Source of the DNA: Bradyrhizobium yuanmingense
GTDB taxonomy: Bacteria > Pseudomonadota > Alphaproteobacteria > Rhizobiales > Xanthobacteraceae
Assembly: GCF_900094575.1 (NCBI RefSeq)
Contig: NZ_FMAE01000009.1
Coordinates: 277,339-341,338, forward strand
DNA length: 64,000 bases
Direction of reading: 5' to 3'
The notes beneath the pieces were generated by a model. That model worked only from the letters and a program-made list of their open reading frames with translations, was not told where the DNA came from and did not search any database. Position numbers and translations under genes: made by a program. Below, one piece after another: positions 6,990 to 16,048 of this stretch. Position 1 is the stretch's first letter; every line of letters begins with the position of its first letter.

Positions 6990-9679
6990 ACGATCCCGGC
7001 GACCAGGAACCTTCGCGCACGCCTTCCGGCCGGCTGTTCAGGAAATATCTCTACTCGATCGTCGCCCTCGCCTTCGCCGCGCTCGCCATCAACACCAGCT
7101 TCGACGTCTGGTTCTCCTATCGCGAGCAGAAGCAGCTGCTGGCGGCGACCCAGCGCGAACAGGCCGCCTCCGCAGCGATTCAGATCGGCCAGTTCATCGG
7201 CCAGATCGAGAACCAGATCAGGTGGCTCGCGCGCCTGCCGCCGGAGCTGTCGACCCACGAGGACGAGCGGCTGAACGCCATCCGCCTCCTGCGCCTCTCG
7301 CCTGCGATCGCGGAGATCGCCCAGCTCAATTCGGAAGGCCGCGAGCAGCTGCGCGTATCGCGCCGGATCGCCGACAAGGTCGGCAGCAACGCCGATCTCT
7401 CCGCTTCAGCCGCCTTCCGCGGTGCCAATGACAGCCGGGCCTATTACGGTCCCGTCTATTTCTTCGGCGACACCGAGCCCTTCATGACGCTCGCCACGCG
7501 CGGCACCGGGCGCGCTCCCGATGTGATCGTCGCCGAGGTCAATCTGCGCTTCATCTGGGACCTCGTCACGGGAATCAGGGTCGGCAACACCGGCAAGGCC
7601 TATGTCGTCGACCGCATGGGCGTGTTGATCGCGCATCCCGATTTATGGCGGGCGCTCCAGCGCAGCGATCTCTCCGGCCATGCCGACGTCCGCGCCGCGC
7701 TCGACGGCATCGGGCCGCCTTCGGGCGGCCTCGTCAAGGAGGATCTGTCCGGCCAGCGCGTGCTGTCGACCTATGCGACGGTGCCCTCGCTCGGCTGGCT
7801 GGTGTTCGTCGAGCTGCCGCTTACCGAAGCCTACGCGCCGATCTATGCCTCGATCGGCCGCTCGACCTTGCTGCTCGTGATCCTGCTCGCCTGCGCGGTG
7901 CTGGTCTCGCTGGTTCTCAGCCGGCGCATGACCGTGCCGATCCAGCTGCTGACCCAAGGAGCCAGGCGGATCGGCAGCGGCGACCTCAACTCGCGGCTCG
8001 CGATCAAGACCGGCGACGAGCTGGAGGCGCTCGGCGAGCAGTTCAACCGCATGGCGGCGCATTTGCGCGAATCCTACGCCACGCTCGAGCGCAAGGTGAT
8101 CGAGCGCACCTCCGAGCTGGAGAAGGCCCGCGACCACGCGCTCGCCGAGCACGACGCCGCCGAGCGCGCGCGCCGCGCGGCGGTCGCGGCCAATGAGACC
8201 AAGTCGCGCTTCCTCGCCGTCGTCAGCCATGAGTTGCGCACGCCGCTCAACGGCGTCATAGGCGTGCTGCAACTCTTGGACGACGGCAGCCTCAGCGAGG
8301 CCCAGCGCCGCCATCTTGCCACCGCGGCGGCGTCGGGCGAAACGCTGATCGCGCTGGTCGATGCGGTGCTGGAATATGCGCGTCTCGAGGCCAGCACGGA
8401 AATGCTGGAGACGTGCGACTTCCGTCTCGACCAGTTGATCGAAGCCGCCGGCGACCTGATGCGTCCGCAAGCCCTCGACAAGGGCCTGAGCTTCGATCTC
8501 GCCTGCGATGACACGGTCGACACCGCCGCGCATGGCGATCCCGTCAGGCTCAACCGCATCCTGCTCAACCTGATCGGCAACGCGATCAAGTTCACCCCGA
8601 GCGGCGGCATCGGCGTGAGCGCGGCAACCGAGCGGCGCGGCGATCACCTCCTGCTGTGCATCATCGTGCGCGACACCGGCATCGGCATCGCGCCCGGGCT
8701 GCACGAGCGGATTTTCGAGGATTTCGTCCAGGCCGACGACAGCATCGCGCGTCGCTTCGGCGGCACCGGCCTCGGCCTTGCGATCGCGCGCCGTCTCACC
8801 CGCCTGATGCGCGGCGAGCTCAAGGTCGAGAGCGCGCCCGGCGCGGGCAGCACGTTCACGCTCGAAGTGCCGCTCGGGCTTGCCGGAAGCAGCGTGGCGC
8901 AAGGCGCGCTTGCGCCGCCGTCGCGGCAGCTCCGCGTGCTTCTGGTCGACGATGACCCCGTCAATTGCGAGGTCGGCGCAGCGATCCTGCACCGGCTCGG
9001 CCACCACACGACGATCGCCAGGAACGGCGCCGCAGCCGTCGAGCTCGCCCGCGATCAGGCCTTCGACGTCATCCTGATGGATCTGCACATGCCCGACATG
9101 GACGGCGTGGAGGCGGCCTTCCGGATCGGCGAGCTCGGACTTGCCAAGATGCCGCGCCTCATCGCCGTGACCGCCGACGTCTCCGGCCGCGCCCGCGATC
9201 GGCTTGCCGGCGCCGGCATCGCCAAGGTCGTCAGCAAGCCGATCCTGGTCAACGCGCTGCGCGAGGCGATCGAGGATGATCTGGTGGCCGAGCCGGCAGC
9301 CGCGCAACGCCCGGCGACCGAACTGATCGATCGGCCTTTCCTCGACGACCAGCGGGAGCTGCTGGGCGCCGCGCAAATCGACAAGCTCCACCATCTGCTC
9401 CAGCAGACGGGAGAACGATTGATCCACGACATCGCCGACGCCGCGGCGGCGGGCGATCACAAGCACCTCGCACGATCCGCGCATCAACTTGGCAGCGCGG
9501 CAAGTGCGCTCGGCCTCGTCCGCCTGTTCGAGCGCAGCCGCGACGTCGAGCTGGCGGCACCCGCGATGTCACCTGCCGAACTCGACAGTGCCGCACGCGA
9601 ACTCGCCGAGATTCGACAGGCGTCGATGCAAGCGCTGAATGATCTGCTTGAACCTGCCGGACAGCAATCTGTCAGCTAG
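6986..9679 (+). CDS. Membrane hybrid sensor histidine kinase with receiver and HPt domains
   Basis: The 897-residue protein has a membrane helix near 21-40, a periplasmic double-Cache-like sensor region (about 41-290), a second helix (about 292-311), HAMP, and a HisKA domain with His415 in VVSHELRTPLNGV. An ATPase domain (NLIGNAIKF, DTGIGIAPG, GGTGLGLAI) follows, then a receiver with Asp699 in ILMDLHMPDMDG and a C-terminal HPt-like domain with His833 in ARSAHQLGSAAS. The GTG start overlaps the stop of the binding-protein gene (GTGA). No separate response regulator is encoded next to it, so the output partner must be elsewhere. Confidence 0.93.
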   Translation: MNDPGDQEPSRTPSGRLFRKYLYSIVALAFAALAINTSFDVWFSYREQKQLLAATQREQAASAAIQIGQFIGQIENQIRWLARLPPELSTHEDERLNAIRLLRLSPAIAEIAQLNSEGREQLRVSRRIADKVGSNADLSASAAFRGANDSRAYYGPVYFFGDTEPFMTLATRGTGRAPDVIVAEVNLRFIWDLVTGIRVGNTGKAYVVDRMGVLIAHPDLWRALQRSDLSGHADVRAALDGIGPPSGGLVKEDLSGQRVLSTYATVPSLGWLVFVELPLTEAYAPIYASIGRSTLLLVILLACAVLVSLVLSRRMTVPIQLLTQGARRIGSGDLNSRLAIKTGDELEALGEQFNRMAAHLRESYATLERKVIERTSELEKARDHALAEHDAAERARRAAVAANETKSRFLAVVSHELRTPLNGVIGVLQLLDDGSLSEAQRRHLATAAASGETLIALVDAVLEYARLEASTEMLETCDFRLDQLIEAAGDLMRPQALDKGLSFDLACDDTVDTAAHGDPVRLNRILLNLIGNAIKFTPSGGIGVSAATERRGDHLLLCIIVRDTGIGIAPGLHERIFEDFVQADDSIARRFGGTGLGLAIARRLTRLMRGELKVESAPGAGSTFTLEVPLGLAGSSVAQGALAPPSRQLRVLLVDDDPVNCEVGAAILHRLGHHTTIARNGAAAVELARDQAFDVILMDLHMPDMDGVEAAFRIGELGLAKMPRLIAVTADVSGRARDRLAGAGIAKVVSKPILVNALREAIEDDLVAEPAAAQRPATELIDRPFLDDQRELLGAAQIDKLHHLLQQTGERLIHDIADAAAAGDHKHLARSAHQLGSAASALGLVRLFERSRDVELAAPAMSPAELDSAARELAEIRQASMQALNDLLEPAGQQSVS

Positions 9680-9867
9680 ATTTGCGCAGGTCGGAGCTCC
9701 CAAGCGTTCTCTCCTGCGGCACCAGCGGCTGGCCAAGCGGAAAGGTCAATCCCACGACTCCAGCCGGTTCTTCAGCAGGTCGCCCGGCCGGCGCTGTGTT
9801 TCCGGCCGGGGCAGCGCGCCCCCCAAGAGATCAACTACCTTCGTGCGGGACCTGTTAGCATTTGCTA

Positions 9868-10344
9868 TCACGAGCCCGAAGTTTTAACGACCAGCTTTAT
9901 GTTGAGCAGGTTGACACCCTTGAATGGGTTCGGCGCGCTTTCGATGGTTCCCGTACCCGTTGCATTCGCGTAGGCACCAGTGCCCGACAGAATCGTGTAT
10001 TCGCCCGTCGATTTGCCGTCTTTGGCCGATCCGGTGTAGCGCGCCGTAATCGAGCCTTCCTCGAACGTGTAAGTGCTATAGCCGAAGAAGGGGCCAGACC
10101 CTTTGAGCTGGTCCGAACTATTGACGAACTCTTTCACGCCGATACGGCCATCGCTGAAGACGGCCACTCCGAAGAATTTCCCGGACACGACCGTCTGTCC
10201 TTCAACGTTTGCGGCCTCTATGACCTTGAGGTCGAGCGGCTTGGTGACGAGCTTGAACTCGAGCACCCGCTCACCGGCTACGGCGGTTGACGCCGCGACG
10301 GCCAATGCCACACCAGAAAGGAAAAAGGTGAGAGACTTCCGCAT
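9868..10344 (-). CDS. Small secreted beta-barrel-like protein, function unknown
   Basis: This 158-residue protein has a Sec signal peptide (RKSLTFFLSGVALAVAASTAVA, cleavage likely after residue 23). The mature part is rich in short beta strands with repeated Gly/Thr turns (GEYTILSGTGAYANATGTGTIES), a pattern seen in the allene-oxide-cyclase/dirigent-like barrel fold. The fold is only suggested by the pattern. The ATG at 10344 follows a strong AGGAGGAAG site. Translation in the same frame is open further upstream, but the signal peptide and ribosome site fix the start. It stands alone, with no informative neighbour. Confidence 0.75.
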   Translation of the reverse strand: MRKSLTFFLSGVALAVAASTAVAGERVLEFKLVTKPLDLKVIEAANVEGQTVVSGKFFGVAVFSDGRIGVKEFVNSSDQLKGSGPFFGYSTYTFEEGSITARYTGSAKDGKSTGEYTILSGTGAYANATGTGTIESAPNPFKGVNLLNIKLVVKTSGS

Positions 10345-10569
10345 AGCTTCCTCCTGCGCTTGTTGAAACCAAGTCGAGAAGTGCGGGCGACTCATCGAGC
10401 CAGGCTCTTCGCGGTGGCACGGAAGAGAGCCCTCGGCAACGCCCGATAGCGGCTGAACTCTCTCTGTCCTGAGGCGAAGTCGGGACGCGAATATGAGTCC
10501 CAAGCCACGGGAAGAAAGTTCAAGTCTCCGTTGCGATATAATCTTATCCAGCCACTGCGCGGGACTCTC

Positions 10570-10599
10570 AGCAGAGGCACAATCATCATGGCCTCTGCT
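10570..10599. repeat. Hairpin in a 409-base gene-free stretch (10345-10753)
   Basis: The gap between the secreted protein and the LysR gene holds a perfect 9-base inverted repeat, AGCAGAGGC at 10570-10578 and GCCTCTGCT at 10591-10599, separated by 12 bases. There is no T-run after it, so it is not a clear terminator. The rest of the gap must include the promoter of the secreted-protein gene; I see no convincing gene in it. Confidence 0.35.
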
Positions 10600-10753
10600 G
10601 GTTGCCGGACTTCATCTTATCATTCGCGCAAGAGTAATTCCGAGGAATCACTGTCAACAACGCTGACAATGGGAGAACCCATGCCACTCACAATTTCAGC
10701 GGCAGAGTCCCTAGACTGGCGCTGCGAGCCGTTGCCCCGGCAGATTCGTGGCT

Positions 10754-11683
10754 TCACGACCCAGCCTCCGCACGTCTGCGCCCGCCAACTTCCTCATCCT
10801 CCCGCCCGAACCGCTCGACCAGAAAATCGATGAACAGCCGCACCTTCACCGACAGATGCCGCGTCGGCGGATACACCGCATAGAGCGCAAGCGGCGGCGC
10901 AGAATAATCATCCAGCACTGTTCGCAGCTCGCCCTTCCGCAACGCATCGGCCGCAATGAACTCCGGCAGCAGCGCGAGCCCCCTGCCCTTGACTGCGACG
11001 TCGCGCAACACCTCGGCATTGTTGACGCAGAGCGACCATGCCGGCTGGATCCAGTGATCGCCGTCGCGGCCTGTGAGCTTCCATTGATTGCCCGTCAGCA
11101 GGAAGCCGTAGGTCAGCGAAGCATGCTCGCGCAGATCCTGCGGATGTTTTGGCGTGCCGTGCCGGGCGAGATAATCCGGCGACGCACAGATCATGCGCGC
11201 CACCGGCATGATCTTGCGCGCGATCAGGCTGGACGATTCCAGCTCCGCGATCCGCAAGGTCACGTCAAAGCCGTCCTGCACGGGATCGAGCAGATCGTCG
11301 CTGAGCACGATCTGGAGCTGCAGCTCCGGGAAGCGCGCCATGAAATCGGCCAGCACCGGCCCGAGCCGCATCGTGCCGAACGACATCGGCGCGTTGACGC
11401 GCAGCAGCCCCCGCGGTGCCGATTGCGCCTGCGTCACCGCCTGGTCGGCAGCCTCCACCTCCGAGAGGATCACGATCGCGCGCTCGAAATAGCGCTGGCC
11501 GTTCTCGGTCGGGCTGGCGTGCCTTGTGGTGCGGTTCAATAACTGGACCCCGAGGCTCTCCTCGAGGTCGGCGATGTACTTGCTGATCGCCGAGCGCGAC
11601 AGCCGCAGCTGCCGACCGGCCTCGGCAAAGCTGCCGCTTTCCACCACCTTCACGAAGGCCCGGAGGCTGCCGAGCTTATCCAA
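10754..11683 (-). CDS. LysR-family transcriptional regulator
   Basis: The 309-residue protein has the LysR winged helix-turn-helix at the N-terminus (MDKLGSLRAFVKVVESGSFAEAGRQLRLSRSAISKYI) and a periplasmic-binding-like effector domain from about residue 90 (GLLRVNAPMSFGTMRLGPVLADF), of the CrgA-like subgroup. The start codon is TTG, placed where LysR proteins normally begin. It diverges from the dioxygenase/hydrolase pair at 11812, and LysR proteins usually control the divergent gene. I infer that it responds to an aromatic or quinone compound. Confidence 0.9.
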   Translation of the reverse strand: MDKLGSLRAFVKVVESGSFAEAGRQLRLSRSAISKYIADLEESLGVQLLNRTTRHASPTENGQRYFERAIVILSEVEAADQAVTQAQSAPRGLLRVNAPMSFGTMRLGPVLADFMARFPELQLQIVLSDDLLDPVQDGFDVTLRIAELESSSLIARKIMPVARMICASPDYLARHGTPKHPQDLREHASLTYGFLLTGNQWKLTGRDGDHWIQPAWSLCVNNAEVLRDVAVKGRGLALLPEFIAADALRKGELRTVLDDYSAPPLALYAVYPPTRHLSVKVRLFIDFLVERFGREDEEVGGRRRAEAGS

Positions 11684-11736
11684 GGGATCGCCCCGTCGAC
11701 TGTTTCCAAATCGTAGACATAGTCGTCATATTTGCA

Positions 11737-11754
11737 TGGATTGTCTCCAATCCA
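11737..11754. promoter_or_regulatory. Palindrome, candidate LysR operator
   Basis: TGGATTG-TCTC-CAATCCA is a perfect 7+7 dyad in the 128-base divergent region between the LysR gene and the dioxygenase gene, 58 bases upstream of the dioxygenase start. Its position suits a shared operator for autoregulation and activation. This is inference from symmetry and location. Confidence 0.5.
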
Positions 11755-11811
11755 AAGCGGAACGATATTTCCGGCCAGAGCAAGACCGCTCCCCGAATTT
11801 GGAGGACGACA

Positions 11812-12750
11812 ATGTCTGGACTGCACCATGTCACCGCGATTGCTGGCGATCCCATCCGCAATTTCGGCTTCTACACGCGGGATCTTGGCCTGCGCTTCGT
11901 CAAGAAGACGGTCAATTTCGACGATCCCGGCACCTACCACTTCTATTATGGCGACGAGACCGGCCGCCCCGGCACCATCTTGACCTTCTTTCCGTGGGCC
12001 GGCGTCTCGGCCGGCCGCCGCGGCGTCGGCGAGACCCATCAGACCGCCTTCCGCGTGCCGCAGCGCTCGCTCGGCTATTGGACGCAGCGCTTCACTGAGA
12101 AGGGCATCGCGTATGAGGCGCTGGAGAAGCGCTTCGGCGAGTCCGTGCTGCCGTTCACCGATCCCGATGGCATGGCGCTCGCGCTGGTCGGCATTCCCGG
12201 CGCCGAAAATGAGCCCGGCTGGAGCAATGGCGACGTGCCGGCCGAGCATGCGATCCGCGGCTTCCACGGCGTGACCCTGCTGCTCGACAGCGCGGCGAAG
12301 ACGGCTTCCATCCTCACCGACGTGTTCGGCTTCAAGGAGACCGGGCGCGAGGGCTCGGTGATCCGTTTCAAGGCGCCAGGCGATGTCGAAGGCAGCGTCG
12401 TCGACGTCTACGAGGCGAAGGGCTTTCTGCGCGGGCATCAGGGCGGCGGGTCGGTGCACCACATCGCCTTCCGCGCGGCTGACGATGCCGAGCAGGGCCA
12501 GATGGCCGAGAGGCTCGTGAGCAATCACGGCCTGCACCCGACCGAGCAGCGCGACCGCAACTACTTCCGCTCGATCTACTTCCGCGAGCCCGACGGCGTG
12601 CTGTTCGAGATCGCGACCGACATCCCCGGCTTTGCCGTGGACGAGCCCGTGGCGAGCCTCGGGCGCGAGCTGAAGCTGCCTGCTTTCCTCGAACCGCACC
12701 GCAAGCAGATCGAGGGCGTTCTGCCGAATCTGGAAGAGACCGCGTCATGA
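11812..12750 (+). CDS. Ring-cleaving dioxygenase of the MhqO/glyoxalase type
   Basis: The 312-residue protein has two vicinal-oxygen-chelate halves. The first begins LHHVTAIAGDPIRNFGFYTRDLGLRFVKKTVNFDDPGTYHFYYGD and the second IRGFHGVTLLLDSAAKTASILTDVFGF. The likely metal ligands are His in LHHVTA, His in VHHIAFRA and Glu in DGVLFEIATD. This set is typical of MhqO/LinE-like extradiol dioxygenases that act on hydroquinones. It has a GGAGGA ribosome site and overlaps the hydrolase gene by four bases. The substrate is inferred from family and partner; the closest described pairs are the mhqO/mhqD quinone-detoxification genes. Confidence 0.82.
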   Translation: MSGLHHVTAIAGDPIRNFGFYTRDLGLRFVKKTVNFDDPGTYHFYYGDETGRPGTILTFFPWAGVSAGRRGVGETHQTAFRVPQRSLGYWTQRFTEKGIAYEALEKRFGESVLPFTDPDGMALALVGIPGAENEPGWSNGDVPAEHAIRGFHGVTLLLDSAAKTASILTDVFGFKETGREGSVIRFKAPGDVEGSVVDVYEAKGFLRGHQGGGSVHHIAFRAADDAEQGQMAERLVSNHGLHPTEQRDRNYFRSIYFREPDGVLFEIATDIPGFAVDEPVASLGRELKLPAFLEPHRKQIEGVLPNLEETAS

Positions 12751-13373
12751 CGGAGACTGCATTCATCCATCGTTTCGAGCCCGCAGGCGACGCGGGCTCT
12801 CCACCTCTGCTGCTGCTGCACGGCACCGGCGGCGACGAGAACGACCTGCTCGGCCTCGGCCAGATGATCTCGCCCGGCTCTGCCCTGCTTTCGCCGCGCG
12901 GCCGCGTGCTCGAGCACGGCATGCCGCGCTTCTTCCGCCGTCTCGCCGAAGGCGTGTTCGACGAGGAGGACGTACGCCGCCGCGCGAACGAGCTCGGCGA
13001 CTTCGTCGCGGAGGCGCGGCAACGCTACGGTATCGCCGCGCCGATCGCGGTCGGGTTCTCCAACGGCGCCAACATCGCCGCGGCGCTATTGCTGCTGCAG
13101 CCTGACGTGCTGGCCGGCGCGATCCTGCTGCGCGCGATGGTGCCGTTGTCGGATCCGCCAAAGGCTGCGCTCGACGGCAAGCCGGTGATGCTGTTGTCCA
13201 GCCAGGCCGACCCGATCGTGCCGGCGGGCAATTCGGCACGGCTCGCGGCGTTGTTGTCGGACGCCGGCGCGCGCGTCGATCACAAGGTGCTGCCAGCCGG
13301 CCACCAATTGTCGCAGGCCGATGTGACGCTGTCCCGCGACTGGATCAGCAAGGCGGACGCCAAGGCCGCATGA
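12747..13373 (+). CDS. Alpha/beta hydrolase, carboxylesterase/MhqD type
   Basis: The 208-residue hydrolase has the oxyanion region LLLLHGTGGDENDLLGLGQ, the nucleophile elbow GFSNGAN with catalytic Ser, an acid in SSQADPIVP and a C-terminal His in LPAGHQLS. This is the phospholipase/carboxylesterase family to which MhqD belongs. Translation is coupled to the dioxygenase by an ATGA overlap, so the two are expected to act in sequence, the hydrolase acting on the ring-cleavage product or a quinone conjugate. The exact substrate is not known. Confidence 0.85.
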   Translation: MTETAFIHRFEPAGDAGSPPLLLLHGTGGDENDLLGLGQMISPGSALLSPRGRVLEHGMPRFFRRLAEGVFDEEDVRRRANELGDFVAEARQRYGIAAPIAVGFSNGANIAAALLLLQPDVLAGAILLRAMVPLSDPPKAALDGKPVMLLSSQADPIVPAGNSARLAALLSDAGARVDHKVLPAGHQLSQADVTLSRDWISKADAKAA

Positions 13374-13379
13374 TCGAGC

Positions 13380-13409
13380 AGCGGCGCATCGTTTGAACGA
13401 TGCGCCGCT
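13380..13409. terminator. Bidirectional hairpin between convergent genes
   Basis: A perfect 14-base inverted repeat (AGCGGCGCATCGTT and its complement) with almost no loop lies between the hydrolase stop (13373) and the corA stop (13414). There is no clear T-tract on the plus strand. The location between two convergent genes supports a shared terminator. Confidence 0.75.
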
Positions 13410-13413
13410 GCCA

Positions 13414-14388
13414 TCACTCGAACCAGCCGCGCCGCTTGAACCAGATCAGCGGCAACAGGCCACTGGCGATGATTGCGAGCCAGGCCAGCGGATAGCCGAA
13501 GCTCCAGTCCAATTCGGGCATGTGCTTGAAGTTCATGCCCCAGACGCCGACCATGATGGTTGGCGGCACGCCGACGACTGAGACGATCGTCAGGATCTTG
13601 AACAGCTCGTTCTGCTGGATGTTGATGAAGCCGAGCACGGCATCGAGCAGCAGCTGGATCTTGTCCGACAATCGCGTCTCGTAATCGCTGAGCGAGACGA
13701 CGTCCTTGGACACGGCTTCCAGACGCTTCTTCGAGGATGCCGTGATCCACTCGCTGCCGACGTCGCCGGCAAACGCGGCAACGCGGCCCACCCCGAGCAG
13801 GACATCGCGCGCCTTGGCGAGCCGGTCGGCCAGCTCGCCGACAGTCTCCAGGGCCTCCCGCATCCTGCGGCTGGAGCGCACCGGGCGCTGGGTGCGCACC
13901 AGGCCGCCCCTAAAGACACCCCGCGAAAGCTGATCGACCTTGCCGCCGAGATGCTCCAGGACATCGGCGCCGCGATCGATCATGGCCTCGAGCAGGCTGA
14001 CGAACACGCACATGCCGTTCTCCAGGCTGTCATCGGAGCCGATGCGCTTGCCGATGTCGTCGAAGATCGGCAGCTCTGCGAAGCGCACCGTCACCAGCAC
14101 ATGCGGACCGATGACGAAGCCCACCGGCGTGATCTCGGCCTCGTCGGCCTCGGTGACCCGGACCGCGGGCGAACTGAGATAGAGCGTGCCGTGGTCGAAG
14201 ATCAGGCGGCTCGACGCCTCGATCTCGCTGAGCGAGTCTTCCGAGGGAATGCGGATGCCGAGCAGCCGCTCGACGAACTGCTTTTCCTCGTCGGTACCGT
14301 TTAGAAGATCGGCCCAGATGACCTCCGTGGGCATTTCCGCGCCGATGCCGTGCCAGTCGTCGGACGGCCACCTGTAAAGTCTGAGCAA
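13414..14388 (-). CDS. corA: CorA-family divalent metal transporter
   Basis: The 324-residue protein has a long soluble N-terminal domain, helices leading to the pore, the signature GMN in GVWGMNFKHMPE, two C-terminal transmembrane helices (TIVSVVGVPPTIMVGVW and YPLAWLAIIASGLLPLIWF) and the basic tail KRRGWFE. These define CorA channels for Mg2+ or Co2+. The start appears to be TTG, preceded by GGAG at 8 bases, and the N-terminal MLRLYR matches the family. It is not linked to a cobalt-using operon here. Mg2+ is the likeliest substrate. Confidence 0.9.
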   Translation of the reverse strand: MLRLYRWPSDDWHGIGAEMPTEVIWADLLNGTDEEKQFVERLLGIRIPSEDSLSEIEASSRLIFDHGTLYLSSPAVRVTEADEAEITPVGFVIGPHVLVTVRFAELPIFDDIGKRIGSDDSLENGMCVFVSLLEAMIDRGADVLEHLGGKVDQLSRGVFRGGLVRTQRPVRSSRRMREALETVGELADRLAKARDVLLGVGRVAAFAGDVGSEWITASSKKRLEAVSKDVVSLSDYETRLSDKIQLLLDAVLGFINIQQNELFKILTIVSVVGVPPTIMVGVWGMNFKHMPELDWSFGYPLAWLAIIASGLLPLIWFKRRGWFE

Positions 14389-14527
14389 GAACCGAACTCC
14401 GTGGCCGCATCGTCATGCCGGATGGCGCCGCCGACTAACGCATGAGAGTTCCAGACGTTCAAGACCCTCCAAGTGACAGCGGCATTCCAGGGGACATCGA
14501 GATACCGACCCGGAACACGGTCGAGCG

Positions 14528-15493
14528 ATGCACGTTGACGGACGCGCGGGTGATCCATGGATACGCGTAGTGCATCCCGACATGACGACATTCCTAGGTG
14601 TTGAGGCCTGCGACCTGACCGCCCCACCGCCGGCGGCTGACGCGATCCTGTTCGGCGCGTCGGATGCCACCCCGTACCTCGCAGGTCAGACCAGCCATGC
14701 CGCAAGAGCGCCCGACGTCATCCGTCGCGCGCTGCGTCACTATGAGAGCGATCTCACCCGCTGGGATTTCGATCAGGACGCCGAGCTGCTCGATCCGAGC
14801 AAAATGAGGGTCTTGGACGGTGGAAACGTCCCGACCGACCCAATGACGCCGGAGAGCAACCGTGATGCCATCAGAGCAGCCACGCAGGCCGTCCTTTCGG
14901 TCGGCGCCGTTCCGATCCTCCTGGGCGGTGATGATTCCGTCCCCATTCCTTTCTTCGAGGCGTTCCAGGACTGCAAGGGACTGACAGTCGTGCAGATCGA
15001 CGCCCACCTTGATTGGCGGGATCAGCGAAACGGATCGGGCTATACCTTCTCCAGCACGATGCGGCGCGCCAGCGAATTGCCCTGGGTCAAGCGCATCGTG
15101 CAGGTCGGCTTGCGCGGCATCGGCGGCTCCGGTCGCGCCGAATTCGACGATGCAAAGGCGTGGGGCGCGAAGATCTTCACGGCAAGACATGTCCAGCATC
15201 ACGGGATCGCAAGCGTGCTCGACGCGATCGAGGATGACGGCGAGTGCCTGATGACCATCGATTGCGACGGTCTCGATCCATCGGTCATCCCCGGCGTGCT
15301 CGTCCCACAGCCCGGCGGCCTGTCTTATTTCGACGTTATCGACCTCATACGGGGTGTCGCGGCAAAGTCCAGAATAGTCGGCCTGGACATCGTCGAATTC
15401 GTTCCCGAGCGCGATGTGCAGAATCTTGGAGCGATTGCGATCGCGCGGATCATATGCAATGCGCTGGGTTGCATTGGGAGACGGAAGGTATAG
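14528..15493 (+). CDS. Arginase/agmatinase-fold ureohydrolase-like protein
   Basis: The 321-residue protein shows the ureohydrolase blocks: an N-terminal DAILFGAS, VPILLGGDDSVPIP, VVQIDAHLDWRD, and TIDCDGLDPSVIPG. In classical family members the first metal ligand is the His of GGDHS; here it is Asp (GGDDS). The DAHxD and DxDxxD metal motifs are intact. The substrate is unknown, guanidino compounds being the general class. ATGs at 14528 and 14582 are both possible starts and neither has a strong ribosome site. It converges on the flavin reductase gene with 27 bases between stops. Confidence 0.8.
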   Translation: MHVDGRAGDPWIRVVHPDMTTFLGVEACDLTAPPPAADAILFGASDATPYLAGQTSHAARAPDVIRRALRHYESDLTRWDFDQDAELLDPSKMRVLDGGNVPTDPMTPESNRDAIRAATQAVLSVGAVPILLGGDDSVPIPFFEAFQDCKGLTVVQIDAHLDWRDQRNGSGYTFSSTMRRASELPWVKRIVQVGLRGIGGSGRAEFDDAKAWGAKIFTARHVQHHGIASVLDAIEDDGECLMTIDCDGLDPSVIPGVLVPQPGGLSYFDVIDLIRGVAAKSRIVGLDIVEFVPERDVQNLGAIAIARIICNALGCIGRRKV

Positions 15494-15520
15494 TGGTTCA
15501 CCCTTCCGAGCACAGTCGTC

Positions 15521-16048
15521 TCAGGTCCACCATCCGTCACCGGGATAGGAAACACGATCCGCGGAAGAGATTTCCATCCCGACGCCCGTTCGAAGACGGC
15601 TGGCGTAGAATGCGAGAGGCGTTCCCTCATTGTGCCGGCACCAGCGCACCTCGCCGATGAAGAGCGTGTGGTCGGCGATATCGATCGATTGGACCACCTC
15701 GCAGGCGAACTGCGCCATCGCCTGCGGGAGCACGAAAAATCCTTGGCGAGCGACGAGCGGCGGAGCGTCGCGCAACAAGGGCCTTCCGGCAAAGTGCGCG
15801 CAGATCGCGGCGTCTTCCGCATGCAGCACATTGACCGAATAGACGCCGGACCTGGCCACAGCCTGCCACGTCCGCCCGTGCATGAGAGAGACAAGCACCG
15901 TCGGCGGGTTTGCCGAAACGGTCGTGAAGCTGTTGGCGGTCATGCCGAGCGGCGCGCCATCCTCATCGACGGTCGCGACGACGGTAATGCCCGTCGCGAA
16001 CCGCGATGCGGCTGCCCGAAAACCGGCCGGTTCGGCATGATGGCCCAT
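15521..16048 (-). CDS. Flavin reductase (StyB/HpaC-like), monooxygenase partner
   Basis: The 175-residue protein belongs to the flavin-reductase-like split-barrel family: FRAAASRFATGITVVATVDEDGAPLGMTANSF and PPTVLVSLMHGRT at the N-terminus and YSVNVLHAEDAAICAHFAG in the middle. It would use NAD(P)H to make free reduced flavin for the oxygenase encoded upstream. The ATG at 16048 overlaps the TAA of the EthD gene by one base (TAATG), which fixes the start and indicates coupling. Identification as the StyB-type partner rests on the StyA gene in the same operon. Confidence 0.87.
   Translation of the reverse strand: MGHHAEPAGFRAAASRFATGITVVATVDEDGAPLGMTANSFTTVSANPPTVLVSLMHGRTWQAVARSGVYSVNVLHAEDAAICAHFAGRPLLRDAPPLVARQGFFVLPQAMAQFACEVVQSIDIADHTLFIGEVRWCRHNEGTPLAFYASRLRTGVGMEISSADRVSYPGDGWWT

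Noticed and set aside
7643..9487. A 614-codon minus-strand frame opposite the histidine kinase
   Set aside because: Composition is typical antisense of a high-GC gene and no domain is visible; the plus strand encodes a clear kinase.
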